Positions 10,255 to 19,016 of a stretch of 64,000 bases of DNA are shown here, in pieces. The DNA comes from Bacteroides sp. AN502(2024). Lineage in GTDB: Bacteria > Bacteroidota > Bacteroidia > Bacteroidales > Bacteroidaceae. The position numbers and the translations under genes are program-made. The stretch spans positions 186,001-250,000 of the forward strand of contig NZ_JBGFSP010000004.1 in the NCBI RefSeq assembly GCF_041227145.1, written 5' to 3'. Below the pieces are notes generated by a model. It was not told the DNA's origin. It did not search any database and saw only the letters and a program-made list of their open reading frames with translations. Numbering within the stretch: position 1 is the stretch's first letter; every line of letters begins with the position of its first letter.

Positions 10255-10350
10255 AGGGTGTGTCATAATGCCTGAATATAAAGATTTACCCCTGCCACAG
10301 ATAGCTATAGCAGGGGTCATTTCTTCAAAAAGGGAATTTTGACACACCCT
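10255..10350. mobile_element. MITE-like inverted-repeat element
   Basis: About 96 bp bounded by AGGGTGTGTCA (10255-10265) and its complement TGACACACCCT (10340-10350). The centre holds a perfect 8-bp stem ACCCCTGC / GCAGGGGT (10288-10317) around GATAGCTATA. The element at 21406-21516 in the opposite orientation shares the core GATAG(C/T)TATAGCA(A/G)GGG and a TTTTGAC(A/G)CACC end. It has no coding capacity. It interrupts the RhuM remnant, which suggests insertion. A duplicated target site is not obvious. Confidence 0.6.
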
Positions 10351-10372
10351 TGCCGCAGATGGCAAGGCGTAT

Positions 10373-13102
10373 ATGACTCCTGATAAAACACATACCATGG
10401 ACACAAGGAAATACATGATAGTTGATTTAGAACGAGAGGGTGATAAACGGATGTTTATAACCGAACGAGTTTCCTTTATTAAGGAGAACGAGAATGGTCT
10501 TTGGACTGTCCGGTTCTCGTCATCCCCTCGTGTGTTCACTTACAACAAAGTCCGTCTGCTCTGTCTTACTCATCCGGAAATCATAGATTTTAGCGAAAAA
10601 GGGCTGTACATCAAGAATAAACACATCAATAACGTGGCTGAATTGTTAAGGTTTTCTGATGGCTGCTACACATTCTATCGAGTGACCTATAACAACGGTT
10701 ACTATGAGAACTTGGAGGGAGAAGAAGTCTATATCACCCGTACCCCTATGGACAAGAATGGTGGTTCTACATGGGATTATCTGCGAAAATTGGCTGCTGA
10801 AACCGGATTATTGACAGAGGATGAAGACAACATTTTATCCAGACAATATGACTTGGTAGATACGATGCGCGATAATGTGCCTTTGGCGCAATACCTTGGT
10901 GATAAGACGAAATTGGCAACTTATCACTTGCCCAAGCAGGTTTATTATCCTTTCGGATGCAATGCCAGCCAAAAGTCAGCGGTAGAGAAAGCTTTGACAC
11001 ATCAGGTTAGCATCATACAAGGACCTCCGGGAACAGGCAAGACACAAACAATTCTCAATATCATAGCCAACTTGCTTGTTGCAGGAAAAACGGTACTTGT
11101 CGTATCGAACAACAATTCAGCCGTTAAAAATGTAGCAGAGAAGTTAGAAGGTGAAGGCTTTGGTTTTATAGTAGCCCAACTTGGCAGAACGAAGAATAAA
11201 GAGACGTTCATTGCCAATCAACCCAATTATCCCGATATGACCGGCTGGAGCATAGAGGAACATTCAACCATTTATCAATTGGCAAAAGACTCTCTCCAAA
11301 ACGTGTCACAAGGATTTGATAGTCAGCTACGCCAGGCACAATTGAAAGCGGAGTATGATGCGTTGCTGAAGGAGACAAAATACAATGTACTATTAGAAGC
11401 TAACCGTGTTGATGAAAACCGGCTTCACGGTAAACCATCTGACAAACTGATAACCCTGTTCAATCTTTACCAAATCATAGTAGAGAAAGAGCGGAGGCCG
11501 AGCTTTTGGTTCAAGCTGAAATGGTCGTTTGCCATGGGATTAAAAATGTTATCATTCCTCAATGGTAAGCCATCAGAAGTAATAGCCAGTTTGGGAAATG
11601 CTTACTATTTCTCTCGTAAGACTGAGATTGAGCAAGAGCTGAAAGCCATTGAAACCAAACTTCAGTCCATCAACATCAAGCAAAGCGTAAAAGACTTACG
11701 CTTCTCTTCATTACAAATCTTAAAAAGTAAGATTGCCAAACGATATGAGACCGACGAAAGGACTAAGTTTACCATCAAGGACATCAAACATAGGACAGAG
11801 GAGTTCTTGAAAGAATATCCTGTTGTGCTCAGTACCACTTATTCCGCCAAGAGTTGCATCAGCAAAGACATGGTGTTTGACTATGTGATTATGGATGAAG
11901 CCTCACAAGTGGATATTAAAACCGGTGCATTGGCACTTTCATGTGCGACAAATGCCGTGATTGTGGGCGACGACAAGCAGTTGCCGAATGTTGTGAGTCG
12001 TGAAGAAGCACTTGCACTCAATGCTATTCGGACAACCTATAGTGTAGATGACAGATACAACGCTGTGACACATAGCTTTCTGCAATCATGTGCGGAGGTA
12101 TTCACGGAAGCCCCTGTGACGTTGCTGCGTGAGCACTATCGTTGCCACCCCAGAATTATCGAGTTCTGCAATCAACATTTTTATAATGGAGAGCTGGTGA
12201 CAATGACCACCGACAACGGTGAAGAGAATGTGTTGCAGGTAGTACGTACAGTTAAAGGCAATCATGCAAGAGGACATTTCAACCAGCGGGAGATTGATGT
12301 CATTGCACAAGAAGTAATGCCTAAATATACGGACATGGGTAGCATGGGCATCATCACTCCCTATCGCAATCAAGCGGAGGAAATCAATAAAGCATCAGGG
12401 AAAGATATAGCCAGCACGGTACATAAATATCAAGGCCGGGAGTGTGATACCATCATCATCAGCACAGTTGACAACGAGCCAACAGAGTTCTCCGATGATG
12501 CCAACTTACTCAATGTTGCCATATCACGTGCCAAGACTCATTTGTGTATCGTAACCAACGGAAATGAAATATCCAAAGGCTCGAACCTTGCCCAGCTTAT
12601 CGCCTATATACAGTACAATAATTTTGAGATCAAGGAAAGCAAACTTCACTCCGTGTTCGATTTGCTCTACAAGTCATACACCGCAGAGCGTTTGGCGTAT
12701 GAAACATCCCATCCTTCGGTATCGAACCATCTATCCGAGAATCTCGTTTATGAGGTTTTAGTAAAAGCCATTACTGATTTGAAATTAGTTAATACCGAAG
12801 TGATATGCCATTATCCGCTCTCCCGGTTAATCAACGATTGGAGCCTGCTTGACGATGAGGAAAAGGCTTTTGCCGAAAGTCGGTTCTCTCATGTCGATTT
12901 CCTAATCTATAATTCACTCACCAAACAACCGCTTCAAACGATTGAGGTCGATGGTTGGCATTTCCATAAGAACCGTGATGTACAACAATCACGAGATGCC
13001 CTCAAAGACCGATTACTCACGAAGTTTGGTCTTTGTCCGCATCGTATATCCACTACAGATACGGTGAATGTGGAAACAATAAAGAAATTCCTAAATGTGT
13101 GA
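10373..13102 (+). CDS. SF1 DNA2/UPF1-like helicase with C-terminal nuclease-like domain
   Basis: 909 residues; an alternative start is Met9 (10397). The N-terminal 190 residues are of unrecognised type. The helicase core follows: a Q-like motif NASQKSAVEKAL (197-208), Walker A GPPGTGKT (217-224), DEAS Walker B (about 508), GDDKQLPNVV, LREHYRCHPRIIEFCNQ, GIITPYRNQAEEI, STVHKYQGRECDTIIIS and LLNVAISRAKTHL. The C-terminal segment has VDFLIYN (841-847) and IEVDGWHFH (857-865), then a charged helix, resembling DUF2726/DUF559/Vsr-type PD-(D/E)xK nucleases. Followed after 6 bases by a macro-domain gene. Such architectures are often found in defence islands, but function here is unproven. Confidence 0.85.
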   Translation: MTPDKTHTMDTRKYMIVDLEREGDKRMFITERVSFIKENENGLWTVRFSSSPRVFTYNKVRLLCLTHPEIIDFSEKGLYIKNKHINNVAELLRFSDGCYTFYRVTYNNGYYENLEGEEVYITRTPMDKNGGSTWDYLRKLAAETGLLTEDEDNILSRQYDLVDTMRDNVPLAQYLGDKTKLATYHLPKQVYYPFGCNASQKSAVEKALTHQVSIIQGPPGTGKTQTILNIIANLLVAGKTVLVVSNNNSAVKNVAEKLEGEGFGFIVAQLGRTKNKETFIANQPNYPDMTGWSIEEHSTIYQLAKDSLQNVSQGFDSQLRQAQLKAEYDALLKETKYNVLLEANRVDENRLHGKPSDKLITLFNLYQIIVEKERRPSFWFKLKWSFAMGLKMLSFLNGKPSEVIASLGNAYYFSRKTEIEQELKAIETKLQSINIKQSVKDLRFSSLQILKSKIAKRYETDERTKFTIKDIKHRTEEFLKEYPVVLSTTYSAKSCISKDMVFDYVIMDEASQVDIKTGALALSCATNAVIVGDDKQLPNVVSREEALALNAIRTTYSVDDRYNAVTHSFLQSCAEVFTEAPVTLLREHYRCHPRIIEFCNQHFYNGELVTMTTDNGEENVLQVVRTVKGNHARGHFNQREIDVIAQEVMPKYTDMGSMGIITPYRNQAEEINKASGKDIASTVHKYQGRECDTIIISTVDNEPTEFSDDANLLNVAISRAKTHLCIVTNGNEISKGSNLAQLIAYIQYNNFEIKESKLHSVFDLLYKSYTAERLAYETSHPSVSNHLSENLVYEVLVKAITDLKLVNTEVICHYPLSRLINDWSLLDDEEKAFAESRFSHVDFLIYNSLTKQPLQTIEVDGWHFHKNRDVQQSRDALKDRLLTKFGLCPHRISTTDTVNVETIKKFLNV

Positions 13103-13108
13103 AATGCC

Positions 13109-13374
13109 ATGGAAGATATGGCAAAGAGAATACAAATTGGAATGGGTGACATCACACGACTGGGTGTGGATGCGATTGTAAATGCAGCCAACAACACTTT
13201 GCTGGGTAGCGGTGGTGTAGATGGAGCCATACATCGCGCTGCCGGTAAGGAACTGTTGGACGAATGTCGCACACTGAGTGAGTTGCCCGACAGGTGAAAG
13301 CAAAATGACGGGTGCCTGTAAACTTCCATGTAAGAAAATACTCCATACGGTAGGTCCTGTACGGCATGGGGACG
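13109..13374 (+). pseudogene. Macro-domain protein (ADP-ribose binding), frameshifted and truncated
   Basis: Starts [21 protein letters not shown] and contains the macro-domain hallmarks [27 protein letters not shown]. The frame stops at 13297 after LSELPDR. One frame over, the family sequence resumes as [29 protein letters not shown] (from about 13290). Removing one T near 13285 would read LSECPTGESK, so a one-base insertion is the likely lesion. After HGDG (about 13374) the rest of the domain is missing and replaced by a 20-bp tandem repeat. Homologues hydrolyse O-acetyl-ADP-ribose or protein-linked ADP-ribose; this copy is probably inactive. Six bases from the helicase gene, so formerly co-transcribed. 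Confidence 0.85.
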
Positions 13375-13455
13375 GAAGAAACAACGGAATACGCGAAGAA
13401 ACAACCGGGATATGCGAAAAAACAACGGAATACGCGAAGAAACAACCGGAATAGG
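13375..13455. repeat. Four 20-bp tandem repeats at the break in the macro gene
   Basis: Four units of the form GAAGAAACAACGGAATACGC start at 13375, 13395, 13416 and 13436. The second has one extra base; the others differ at 1-4 positions. A fifth, degenerate unit may follow at 13456. Unit length is not a multiple of three and there are no spacers, so this is neither a protein repeat nor CRISPR. Confidence 0.85.
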
Positions 13456-13468
13456 AACAAGAAACACG

Positions 13469-13726
13469 GTTTCCGGCTTCTCCCAGACCTGTGGCAATGC
13501 CTTGTCGCCTGTTTTTTGCCCCATTCACCTTTGGAAATAACAAGAAACCTGGTCTTTTCCATCAATCGAATCGAAAAGTAGCCATAATCGGCAAACAATT
13601 CGTCCAATCGCTTCCGGAATACGTTAGAAACGCTGTTTTTAGGTCCTTCCTGTTTGGAAACACGCTAAAGACAGCGTTTCCAGCTTCTTCCAAACCTGCG
13701 GCAATGCCTTGTCGCCTGTTTTTTGC
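13469..13726. repeat. Pair of 51-bp direct repeats
   Basis: Copies lie at 13469-13519 and 13676-13726, matching at 47 of 51 bases by eye. Both begin GTTTCC and end GCCTTGTCGCCTGTTTTTTGC. Between them lies a hairpin with arms GAAACGCTGTTTTTAG (13628-13643) and CTAAAGACAGCGTTTC (13666-13681), which overlaps the start of the second copy. No open frame accounts for this. Confidence 0.8.
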
Positions 13727-14232
13727 TTCCCGAGAATCCCCGCCCTACGCTCTACAGCGTAAATCAGTGTCCAGCACAATTATCGGGGGACAGATACGGT
13801 TGCTCTTGCCTCCAAGAAGCGGTGATCGTTATCGTTTACCGGTTTGATGACGCGGTCGGGATACTCCGTGTTTGGGTTGCATAGCGCACGGCCCTGTATC
13901 ACCTACCCTGACCGAGTGAGAACTCCACCGTCCCGATTCGGCTGCCTCGAAAGTCGTGAGCCGACAGGATAACCGAGTCCGTTTGGGCACAGTATGCGCA
14001 TCGGCACACACATCCAGAAAAGGCTTTACCATTTTTTAAGCATAATCAAAAGATGATGTTTCAAGGGATAGAAAAGTATCGCCCATTGATCTCTTCAAAC
14101 GATTCTATTGAACAAAAAACAATGAACTAAAAAAATATATGTCAAATATAATATCCTGATACTCAATATTTGTAAGCTCTATTAAACAAATTCTATCGGA
14201 CAAACGATAACAAAGTGTCCAATAGAAATAGC
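13727..14232. other. Non-coding stretch with unlike base composition
   Basis: No convincing gene. Bases about 13780-14010 look richer in G and C than the flanks and do not match the codon style of neighbouring genes. Several short frames are open on the minus strand (for example 13829-14032), but none shows a recognisable domain. From about 14030 to the end of the AlbA_2 gene the sequence turns AT-rich. It may be debris of an inserted element. Confidence 0.4.
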
Positions 14233-15900
14233 TTAATCCTCAGAGACCAATTGATACTTAGTCCATCTATACGAACCCACTTTTTCAACAATGCCTTCTT
14301 CAATCAATTTACTGAGCTGGTATTTAATTCTACGTTCAGAAATCTCGCTTCCTATTCTTGTTTGAATATCAGCTAAAGAAGCGCATTGGTACAACTTCAA
14401 ATCCTCAAGTATTAGCTCTTTCAAACGATAATCCTCAATACGTTTCAATGAAGTTTTCCCCTTATATTCAGATCCTTGTAGGATATTCGGATTCACACGA
14501 TACTCAACCCCTCTTCCACGTACTGACGCAGAAACTACCATTTCATTTTTTAGTAGAGGCTGTATCCATGCCATCAAAGCATCCGAATCTTCCAATTCAA
14601 GGTATTTTTCAAGTTCACGGGCAGTCAAGCTTTCGTATTGGGCTATTAGTCCCAAACAGATAGTTTGTTTTTGGCGAAGATGATAATGTTCGCTCACGTA
14701 CTTCATGAAGTTGGCCACTTCTGCCTTGATAACTCTACGGTCCACTCTTACCGTTACGAAATCATCACCTTCTTTGACGATAGGCAATTGTTTCCCGTTC
14801 TGAAGCAGTATCTCATAAATTTTATCGAATCCAGAGCCCTCCTTCTCCATATAATGCAGCGCATATAGTAAGGCGGTCATGTGTTCATTACGCTTTCTCG
14901 AACGGTGCAGGATGTTGTCAGGAGTTACGCCCAAAGGTAATCGACCGGGATTGGTAATCTCAATATATTGGGGATGGATATTAAGGAAAATGTCACCACG
15001 TATAGTATAAGGTCTATGAGCCAAAGCGTTACAGACCAGTTCTCTGATAATATCCTTATCGTAAGCCGGAATATTACGGCGTTGAAGTTCATCGCTGATT
15101 TCTTGGCTTTCCTTCCATTCAGGAATATCATTCCACACTTCATCAATTATTTCAATAGGCGATTTGGTATAGTCAGCCCACAGCCATTTATTCACCTTTT
15201 CACCATATTCATCATACTTGATACATTGCAAGTTAGGCGCATTGGTGATTCGTCCTCTTTGTGTCTGGTTACCGATGAAAAGTACACCAAGATTGGTCAT
15301 GTAGTCACTATCTTCCGCTATTAGGAAGAAGTAGGCTAACAGTTCCCGGTCTGTTTTATCTTTGCAGAAGTCTGAAACCCGGTCGGAAGTACGCAAACGA
15401 GTGAGTACATCATGCAACTTTACCTCATCAGCATCCTGCCATACATATTTCGTCACTTGGTCTTCCCAAGAGAACCCACTCTTATCAGCCACCAAACGGA
15501 CAACGTCATCTCCTGAAACCGGTACACTATTATCACCAACACGAACAAAAAGCTTTCCGGAAGTAGTAGATGCTACGGTATTAGGATTACGTAGAATTTT
15601 ATACTTGATGGTCTGACCCCCATTCTTATAAGTACACAATTCTCCTGTCGCAATTACTCCCGTAGTGAGACCACTAATCTTGTTTTCAAGTTTAGTAATC
15701 AATTCTTGCGTAATTCGCTGCTCTGGATTAGGTTCTGTTTCCCAGTCTTCCAAACCGATCTCCAATGTGCCTCCCTGTGCATTGCTGAATGCTACAGCAT
15801 CCTTTGCTATTTCAGAGAAATCTGCTGTTTTGCCAGTGATAGAACGGATTGATTTTTTATCGTATAATGAGTTTTCTTTCATACTTTCTATTCGTTTCAT
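14233..15900 (-). CDS. AlbA_2/Schlafen-type ATP-binding protein, putative regulator
   Basis: 555 residues. The N-terminal AlbA_2 (divergent AAA/Schlafen) domain covers about residues 10-140 (DFSEIAKDAVAFSNAQGGTLEIGLED, KLFVRVGDNSVPVSGDDVVRL). The middle holds a RecG-like HATPase_c_4 region (RELVCNALAHRPYTIRGDIFLNIHP, EITNPGRLP, ILHRSRKRNEHMTALL, GSGFDKIYE). The C-terminus carries winged-helix segments (LTARELEKYLEL; ASLADIQTRIGSEISERRIKYQLSKLIEEGIVEKVG). Members of this family are often accessory transcription regulators, and some lie in defence loci. Alone on the minus strand, converging on the broken macro locus. A 9-bp inverted repeat upstream (15981-16014) could be an operator. Confidence 0.8.
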   Translation of the reverse strand: MKRIESMKENSLYDKKSIRSITGKTADFSEIAKDAVAFSNAQGGTLEIGLEDWETEPNPEQRITQELITKLENKISGLTTGVIATGELCTYKNGGQTIKYKILRNPNTVASTTSGKLFVRVGDNSVPVSGDDVVRLVADKSGFSWEDQVTKYVWQDADEVKLHDVLTRLRTSDRVSDFCKDKTDRELLAYFFLIAEDSDYMTNLGVLFIGNQTQRGRITNAPNLQCIKYDEYGEKVNKWLWADYTKSPIEIIDEVWNDIPEWKESQEISDELQRRNIPAYDKDIIRELVCNALAHRPYTIRGDIFLNIHPQYIEITNPGRLPLGVTPDNILHRSRKRNEHMTALLYALHYMEKEGSGFDKIYEILLQNGKQLPIVKEGDDFVTVRVDRRVIKAEVANFMKYVSEHYHLRQKQTICLGLIAQYESLTARELEKYLELEDSDALMAWIQPLLKNEMVVSASVRGRGVEYRVNPNILQGSEYKGKTSLKRIEDYRLKELILEDLKLYQCASLADIQTRIGSEISERRIKYQLSKLIEEGIVEKVGSYRWTKYQLVSED

Positions 15901-15980
15901 GTTACTTTCAGTCCCAAATGAAGTACATCGAACACCTTATCAAGGAACGCTTTCTTCATTGGAAAGTGTATGCAAATGCC

Positions 15981-16014
15981 GTTCATTTGGCTTAATTTCT
16001 GCGGTCAAATGAAC
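15981..16014. promoter_or_regulatory. Inverted repeat upstream of the AlbA_2 gene
   Basis: Perfect 9-bp arms GTTCATTTG (15981-15989) and CAAATGAAC (16006-16014), 16 bases apart and about 80 bases before the AlbA_2 start. It could be an operator or a small hairpin; its distance from the ppdK terminator (16032-16074) argues against the latter being its main role. Confidence 0.4.
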
Positions 16015-16031
16015 GAACCACTAAAAAGCGA

Positions 16032-16074
16032 CTTAGGCTGTAACCTCCTTGCTTTCGGAGAATTACAGCCTAAG
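16032..16074 (-). terminator. Terminator of ppdK
   Basis: Stem CTTAGGCTGTAA / TTACAGCCTAAG, 25 bases beyond the ppdK stop codon in its direction of transcription, followed on the minus strand by TCGCTTTTTAG. A good intrinsic terminator. Confidence 0.75.
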
Positions 16075-16099
16075 CCTATCATTAGGAACCTATTCGAAT

Positions 16100-18820
16100 T
16101 TACTCCTCGATTGCCGCTTGGGCCGCAGCCAGTCTGGCAATCGGCACTCTGAACGGAGAACAACTAACGTAATTCAAACCTACCCGGTGGCAGAACTTCA
16201 CAGAAGAAGGTTCACCGCCATGTTCGCCACAGATACCGCATTTCAGTTCCGGACGGATGGCACGACCTTTTTCGGTAGCCATGCGTACCAATTGTCCCAC
16301 ACCATTCTGGTCGAGAACCTGGAACGGATCCACTTTCAGAATTTTCTTTTCCAGATAAACGGGAAGGAAAGAGGCGATATCATCACGAGAGTAACCGAAA
16401 GTCATCTGCGTCAAGTCATTCGTACCGAATGAGAAGAACTCGGCAGAAGAAGCAATACGGTCAGCGGTCAGGGCTGCACGCGGAATTTCGATCATCGTAC
16501 CTACTTTGAAATCGATGCTGTCGCCCACTTCCTCAAACAACCTCTTTGCCTCCGAGCGGATTACATTTTCCTGCTCCTTGAATTCATACAGGATACCGGT
16601 CAACGGAACCATGATTTCCGGATGGGTTTCCACCCCTTCTTTCTTCAGTTCCAATGCAGCACCCAAGATGGCACGTGTCTGCATCTGGGTAATTTCAGGA
16701 TAAGTGTTTCCCAGACGGCAACCACGGTGACCCAACATCGGATTGTGCTCACACAGTGATTCTACACGCTGCTGGATGTATTGCAAGCTCACTCCCATCG
16801 CATCCGCCATCTCCTGCTGTCCCTTCAAGTCGTGAGGAACGAACTCGTGCAAAGGAGGATCGAGCAAACGGACAGTCACCGGACAACCCGCCATTGCTTT
16901 AAAGATACCCTTAAAGTCTTCCTGTTGGTATGGAAGAATCTTGGCCAATGCTTTCCGACGTCCTTCGGCATCTTCTGCCAGAATCATTTCACGCATGGCC
17001 TTGATCTTTTCACCTTCAAAGAACATGTGCTCCGTACGGCAAAGACCGATACCTACCGCACCGAAGCTACGGGCCACTTCCGCATCATGAGGAGTATCCG
17101 CATTCGTACGTACCTGCAAACGGGTATATTTATCGGCCAATGTCATCAATTCGGCAAAGTCGCCGGAAAGTTCGGCAGCTTTCGTTTCCACCTTGCCATT
17201 ATATACCACACCCGTACTTCCGTTCAGAGAAATATAATCTCCTTCTTTCAAAACAACACCGTCGATTTCTACAGTACGGTTCTTATAATCAATATTCAAT
17301 GCACCCGCACCCGATACGCAGCACTTGCCCATACCGCGAGCCACCACGGCAGCGTGAGAAGTCATACCGCCACGAGCTGTCAGAATACCTTCGGCAACTG
17401 CCATACCCGCCAAGTCTTCCGGAGAAGTCTCGATGCGAACCATCACCACGCGTTTACCGGCAGCACGCCATTCGGCAGCGTCATCAGCGAAGAATACAAT
17501 CTGACCGGCTGCGGCACCCGGAGAAGCCGGCAGACCCCGAGTCAGCACTTTGGCTTTCTTCAAGGCATCCTTGTCGAATACAGGATGAAGCAATTCGTCC
17601 AGCTTATTCGGCTCCACACGCATCAAAGTAGTCTTTTCGTCAATCATGCCCTGACGGAGCAAATCCATGGCAATCTTCACCATGGCGGCACCCGTACGTT
17701 TACCGTTACGTGTCTGAAGGAACCACAGTTTGCCTTCCTGTACGGTGAACTCCATGTCCTGCATGTCTTTATAGTGATTTTCCAGTTTGGTCTGAAGGGC
17801 ATCCAATTCTTTATAAATTTCCGGCATGGCTTCTTCCATAGAAGGATATTTCGCAGCACGTTCCTCTTCGCTTACACCGGCCAGTTGAGCCCAGCGCTGA
17901 GAACCGATCTTGGTAATCTGTTGCGGAGTACGGATACCGGCCACCACGTCTTCACCTTGCGCATTGATCAGGTACTCACCATTGAAAAGATCTTCACCTG
18001 TAGCGGCATCACGTGAGAAACAAACACCGGTTGCCGAGGTGTCTCCCATATTACCGAACACCATTGCCTGTACGTTTACGGCTGTTCCCCATTCGTCGGG
18101 AATACCTTCCATCTTACGGTAAAGGATGGCGCGTTCGTTCATCCATGAATCGAATACCGCACAGATGGCACCCCAAAGCTGTTCGTATGCAGAGGTCGGA
18201 AAGTCTTTTCCGGTCCGTTCTTTCACGGCAGCCTTAAATTTCGTCACCAGCTCTTTCAGGTCTTCTACCTCCAGCTCGTTATCCAGTTTCACGCCTTTCG
18301 CTTCTTTCACCTCTTCGATGATGGCTTCGAACGGATCGATGTCATCCTTATTGGTAGGCTTCATGCCCAGCACCACATCACCGTACATCTGTACAAAACG
18401 GCGGTAAGAATCCCAGGCAAAACGTGCATTGCCGGTCTTACGGATAATACCTTCCAGCACTTCATCGTTCAATCCGAGGTTTAAGATCGTATCCATCATA
18501 CCCGGCATGGATGCGCGGGCACCGGAACGTACAGACACCAACAAAGGATTCTCAATGTCACCGAATTTGGATTTCATCAACGCTTCCACATGAGCGATTG
18601 CCTTCACCACATCCTCCTTCAGCAACTCAATCACTTTATCACGCCCCAGCGTATTATATTCCGTACAAACATCTGTCGTTATCGTGAATCCGGGAGGAAC
18701 TGGAATTCCAATTAAATTCATTTCAGCTAGGTTTGCACCCTTACCACCCAACAAATTCCTCATGTCAGCTTTTCCTTCTGCCTGACCATTTCCAAAGGTA
18801 TAAACTCTTTTTTTATCCAT
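16100..18820 (-). CDS. ppdK: Pyruvate, phosphate dikinase
   Basis: Interconverts pyruvate, ATP and phosphate with PEP, AMP and PPi, a key step of PPi-linked glycolysis or gluconeogenesis in anaerobes. The conserved start MDKKRVYTFGNGQAEGKADM is at 18820, giving 906 residues, the usual length; the open frame extends further upstream to 18958 without similarity. The N-terminal ATP-grasp domain has LLGGKGANLAEM and the swivelling phosphohistidine domain has GGMTSHAAVVARGMGKCCV (catalytic His). The C-terminal PEP/pyruvate barrel has LGHRGCRLG, GTMIEIPRAAL and CGICGEHGGEPSSV. A single-gene unit divergent from rlmD. Confidence 0.97.
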   Translation of the reverse strand: MDKKRVYTFGNGQAEGKADMRNLLGGKGANLAEMNLIGIPVPPGFTITTDVCTEYNTLGRDKVIELLKEDVVKAIAHVEALMKSKFGDIENPLLVSVRSGARASMPGMMDTILNLGLNDEVLEGIIRKTGNARFAWDSYRRFVQMYGDVVLGMKPTNKDDIDPFEAIIEEVKEAKGVKLDNELEVEDLKELVTKFKAAVKERTGKDFPTSAYEQLWGAICAVFDSWMNERAILYRKMEGIPDEWGTAVNVQAMVFGNMGDTSATGVCFSRDAATGEDLFNGEYLINAQGEDVVAGIRTPQQITKIGSQRWAQLAGVSEEERAAKYPSMEEAMPEIYKELDALQTKLENHYKDMQDMEFTVQEGKLWFLQTRNGKRTGAAMVKIAMDLLRQGMIDEKTTLMRVEPNKLDELLHPVFDKDALKKAKVLTRGLPASPGAAAGQIVFFADDAAEWRAAGKRVVMVRIETSPEDLAGMAVAEGILTARGGMTSHAAVVARGMGKCCVSGAGALNIDYKNRTVEIDGVVLKEGDYISLNGSTGVVYNGKVETKAAELSGDFAELMTLADKYTRLQVRTNADTPHDAEVARSFGAVGIGLCRTEHMFFEGEKIKAMREMILAEDAEGRRKALAKILPYQQEDFKGIFKAMAGCPVTVRLLDPPLHEFVPHDLKGQQEMADAMGVSLQYIQQRVESLCEHNPMLGHRGCRLGNTYPEITQMQTRAILGAALELKKEGVETHPEIMVPLTGILYEFKEQENVIRSEAKRLFEEVGDSIDFKVGTMIEIPRAALTADRIASSAEFFSFGTNDLTQMTFGYSRDDIASFLPVYLEKKILKVDPFQVLDQNGVGQLVRMATEKGRAIRPELKCGICGEHGGEPSSVKFCHRVGLNYVSCSPFRVPIARLAAAQAAIEE

Positions 18821-18858
18821 AATATTGCGTTTAAAGTTATTATGACTTTTTCTGTTCG

Positions 18859-18866
18859 CAAATCTA
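18859..18866 (-). promoter_or_regulatory. -7 box of ppdK promoter
   Basis: Minus strand reads TAGATTTG, an exact TAnnTTTG match, 39 bases before the ppdK start. Confidence 0.5.
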
Positions 18867-18981
18867 AGGATATTTCGCAAATCAGAAAACTTTTTGCGAA
18901 AAAACTTTCTATCAAAATGCAATTTCGACATTACAATCTGGATTATTTCTACAGACACGAAAGTTTTCCAAAAAAAATACC

Positions 18982-18989
18982 TACATTTG
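18982..18989 (+). promoter_or_regulatory. -7 box of rlmD promoter
   Basis: TACATTTG, an exact TAnnTTTG match followed by C, 28 bases before the rlmD start. Confidence 0.6.
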
Positions 18990-19016
18990 CAAGGTAATTA
19001 TTAGACTGGTGTAAAA

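Noticed and set aside
13375..13455. Possible CRISPR array
   Set aside because: Units follow one another without spacers, and no cas genes are near. The same holds for the 22-bp array at 46816-46976.
13829..14032. 67-codon open frame on the minus strand
   Set aside because: No recognisable domain, no promoter, and the other frames of the same stretch look equally open; kept only as part of a non-coding region.
16781..18016. 411-codon open frame antisense to ppdK
   Set aside because: It is the shadow of a strongly conserved gene and shows no family features of its own.
18821..18958. N-terminal extension of ppdK
   Set aside because: It crosses the -7 box at 18859-18866, and family similarity begins at MDKKRVYTF.
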